From Burkholderiaceae bacterium 26 (GTDB lineage: Bacteria; Pseudomonadota; Gammaproteobacteria; Burkholderiales; Burkholderiaceae): a stretch of DNA of 64,000 bases. Both the position numbers and the translations under genes were made by a program. Each line of letters begins with the position of its first letter. Positions within the stretch are counted from its first letter, which is position 1. The DNA is taken from positions 666,590 through 730,589 of the forward strand of contig JYOB01000010.1 in assembly GCA_000955795.1 (NCBI GenBank), written 5' to 3'. The notes under the pieces were generated by a model that was not told the DNA's origin, made no database searches, and saw nothing but the letters and a program-made list of their open reading frames with translations. Of the stretch, positions 62,333-64,000 are shown one piece after another.

Positions 62333-62727
62333 TGCGCCGGATGCGGGCGTTCACTCTGCTGGAGATCATGGTGGTGCTTGTCATAACGGGCACCCTGGCA
62401 TTTGTCGCCCTGTCAGCATGGCCCTCGTACGTGCAGCGCTCGCGGCGTGCGGCAGCCGGCGCCGCCTTGATTGCAACCCTGGCGCAACTGGAAATGCAGC
62501 ATATGCGCACGGGCAAGTACGATCCGGAGGATTCCGGCCCGCCACTAGAGGTCGATGGCTATTCCCTGCAGCCCCAGAACTGCACGCGTCTTGATCTTGT
62601 GAAATTTCCCGACGACTGCGTGCAAGTAGTTGCAATGTCGACCGCCCCCAGTGACCGCGCATGCCCCGTGCTAATCCTGCGCAGCACCGGCGAGCGCGAA
62701 CCGGACGACCCGGCATGCTGGCCATAA
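62332..62727 (+). CDS. PilE-like minor pilin with Ala at the cleavage site
   Basis: A 131-residue minor pilin. It begins MRRMRA, then FTLLEIMVVLVITGTLAFVA with E5. The residue before the cleavage point is alanine instead of the near-universal glycine. The short head has three cysteines (QNCTRL, DDCVQV, RACPVL) plus DDPACWP at the end. Its first base is the last of the PilY1-like stop. The fimT-like gene overlaps its 3' end by 13 bases. Confidence 0.8.
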   Translation: MRRMRAFTLLEIMVVLVITGTLAFVALSAWPSYVQRSRRAAAGAALIATLAQLEMQHMRTGKYDPEDSGPPLEVDGYSLQPQNCTRLDLVKFPDDCVQVVAMSTAPSDRACPVLILRSTGEREPDDPACWP

Positions 62728-63296
62728 CACAACGCTTACTGCGGCTTCGCCAGGCGGGTGTCACGCTCGTCGAGCTGGTGATCGTATTGGCCATCCTTGG
62801 CGTGTTGGCCGTGGCGGCGGCGCCATCGGTGGTCGATCGCTGGCAACGCGACACCGTGATCCTGCTTGCTGAGCAATTCGCCAGCGCCGCTTCCCTGGCA
62901 CAGACAATGGCCCAGTATCAGCATCTTCAGACCAATCTTGTTCCGCTTGATACCCAAAAAGGCTGGGCTGGTGGTTGGAAGTTAACCACGTCGCCTGCCG
63001 CAAGCGATCCTGATAGGACAATCTCAAATCCCCAGGAAGAGACCACGTTTTCCATATCGCCGCCGATCACGCAGGCCGTGCGTATCAACTGGAGCGCTGG
63101 CGCCGGGCTTTCCTACGCACCTGTGGGATACTCACGGCGTAGCAATGGGGGGCAACTGTACGGCACGCTGGAAATATCCTGGGGCCGGCATGTGCGCCAA
63201 GTGCGGATCAACAGCGTTGGCCGCGCCCGCATCTGCAACCCGACCACGGACGGCAACAGCTGCAAACCGATGGGTGTCGACGCCCCCGATCCCTAA
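62715..63296 (+). CDS. FimT/GspH-like minor pilin, second cassette
   Basis: A 193-residue pseudopilin. The prepilin site is RLRQAG before VTLVELVIVLAILGVLAVAA with E5. The head resembles the FimT/GspH fold, with WGRHVRQVRINSVGRARIC near the C-terminus, a segment also seen as SICFNSLGRL in the left cassette. It overlaps the PilE-like gene by 13 bases and ends 21 bases before ribD, so read-through into riboflavin genes is possible. Confidence 0.8.
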   Translation: MLAITQRLLRLRQAGVTLVELVIVLAILGVLAVAAAPSVVDRWQRDTVILLAEQFASAASLAQTMAQYQHLQTNLVPLDTQKGWAGGWKLTTSPAASDPDRTISNPQEETTFSISPPITQAVRINWSAGAGLSYAPVGYSRRSNGGQLYGTLEISWGRHVRQVRINSVGRARICNPTTDGNSCKPMGVDAPDP

Positions 63297-63317
63297 CCCA
63301 ACCCCAGCTTCAAACCC

Positions 63318-64000
63318 ATGTTCTCCGACTTCGACCACGCCATGATGCAGCGCGCCCTGGCGCTGGCCGAGAAGGGCTTGTTCACCACGACGCCCAACCC
63401 GCGCGTCGGATGCGTGATCGTGCGTGACGACACCGTCATCGGCGAAGGCCATACGCAACCCGCCGGCCAGGACCACGCTGAAATCCAGGCGATCAAGGAT
63501 GCCCAGTCGCGCGGCCAGGACGTGCGCGGGGCCACCGCATATGTGACGCTGGAGCCCTGCAGCCACTTTGGCCGCACCCCACCCTGCGCAGATCGACTGG
63601 TCGAAGCCGGCATCGCGCGCGTGGTCGCAGCCATGGAAGACCCCAACCCCGCCGTCTCCGGACGCGGCTTGCAGAAGCTGCGCGATGCCGGAGTGGACGT
63701 GCGTTGCGGACTGCTGGAGCGGGAGGCGCGTGAGCTGAACATCGGTTTCGTTTCACGCATGACGCGCGGCACGCCGTGGGTACGCGTGAAGGTCGGCGCG
63801 TCGTTGGACGGCCGCACCGCGCTGGACAATGGCATCAGCCAGTGGATTACCGAAACCGAAGCGCGCAACGACGGCCACCGCTGGCGCGCACGCGCCTGTG
63901 CCATCCTCACCGGCATCGGCACGGTGCGCGAAGACAATCCCCGGCTGACCGTGCGCGCTGTCAATACGCCACGCCAGCCACGCCGCGTGCTGATCGACTC
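63318..64000 (+). CDS. ribD: Riboflavin biosynthesis protein RibD (partial at window end)
   Basis: The first 227 residues of the bifunctional deaminase/reductase that makes 5-amino-6-ribitylamino-uracil precursors in riboflavin synthesis. The N-terminal deaminase domain has the zinc site HAEIQAI and LEPCSHFGRTPPCADRL near residues 53-95. The reductase domain begins around residue 150 (VRVKVGASLDGRTAL, WITETEARNDGHRWRA). The frame is still open at the window edge. In relatives it follows nrdR directly. Confidence 0.97.
   Translation, partial: MFSDFDHAMMQRALALAEKGLFTTTPNPRVGCVIVRDDTVIGEGHTQPAGQDHAEIQAIKDAQSRGQDVRGATAYVTLEPCSHFGRTPPCADRLVEAGIARVVAAMEDPNPAVSGRGLQKLRDAGVDVRCGLLEREARELNIGFVSRMTRGTPWVRVKVGASLDGRTALDNGISQWITETEARNDGHRWRARACAILTGIGTVREDNPRLTVRAVNTPRQPRRVLID

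Noticed and set aside
1-64000. CRISPR arrays, complete insertion sequences, rRNA operon, prophage
   Set aside because: No regularly spaced repeats, transposase or integrase genes, rRNA sequence or phage structural genes were seen anywhere in the window.

Overview
The window is high-GC DNA with the gene content and order of a beta-proteobacterium of the Burkholderiaceae, most likely Ralstonia. Pointers are the glyA-nrdR-ribD neighbourhood, the ybgC-tolQRAB-pal-cpoB block, the kynR/kynBUA tryptophan locus and the paired IclR-gcdH genes. Genes are dense on both strands. I see no rRNA operon, complete insertion sequence, prophage or CRISPR array. There are two tRNA genes, Cys(GCA) and Lys(TTT).

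Layout. 1-11 kb holds housekeeping and stress genes: a partial DUF2339 membrane protein, YaeQ, an FKBP isomerase, tRNA-Cys, a ChaC-like cyclotransferase, an ankyrin protein, an acyl-CoA ligase, CnoX-type thioredoxin, a DsbA-like protein, hemerythrin, a cysteine-less thioredoxin fold, TcdA and AsmA. 11-14.5 kb encodes a three-subunit periplasmic FAD/cytochrome c sugar-acid dehydrogenase (gamma-alpha-beta). 14.6-19.4 kb has pdxH, cfa, a DUF72 protein, msrA and a flavin reductase. 19.4-25 kb is tryptophan-to-kynurenine catabolism (kynR, kynBUA), followed by an IclR regulator and glutaryl-CoA dehydrogenase. 25-32 kb has a purine-type NCS2 permease, a 1-Cys peroxiredoxin, a three-gene membrane-stress operon, fetAB and a NUDIX hydrolase.

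32-33.6 kb is a small AT-rich island carrying a beta-helix-type protein, bordered by the 3' remnant of a TauD-like dioxygenase gene. 33.6-39.4 kb is a 2-ketogluconate operon (kguE-K-T-D, ptxS and a nucleoside deoxyribosyltransferase), with a perfect LacI-type palindrome upstream. This matches the periplasmic dehydrogenase at 11-14 kb, which could supply its substrate. 39.7-47.9 kb holds a YeeE transporter, queC, the Tol-Pal system and an SDR gene. 48-50 kb has glyA and nrdR.

50-63.3 kb is the most unusual part. Two divergent type IV pilus minor-pilin/PilY1 cassettes lie back to back across a 0.6-kb spacer, between nrdR and ribD. The left one (pilE-fimT-pilV-pilW-pilX-pilY1, then a TonB-like gene) is full size. 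The right one is miniaturised and reordered: a helix-only PilV-like peptide, then PilW, PilX, a half-length PilY1 that appears to lack the calcium loop, then PilE-like and FimT-like proteins. It could build an alternative pilus tip or initiation complex. The window ends inside ribD.
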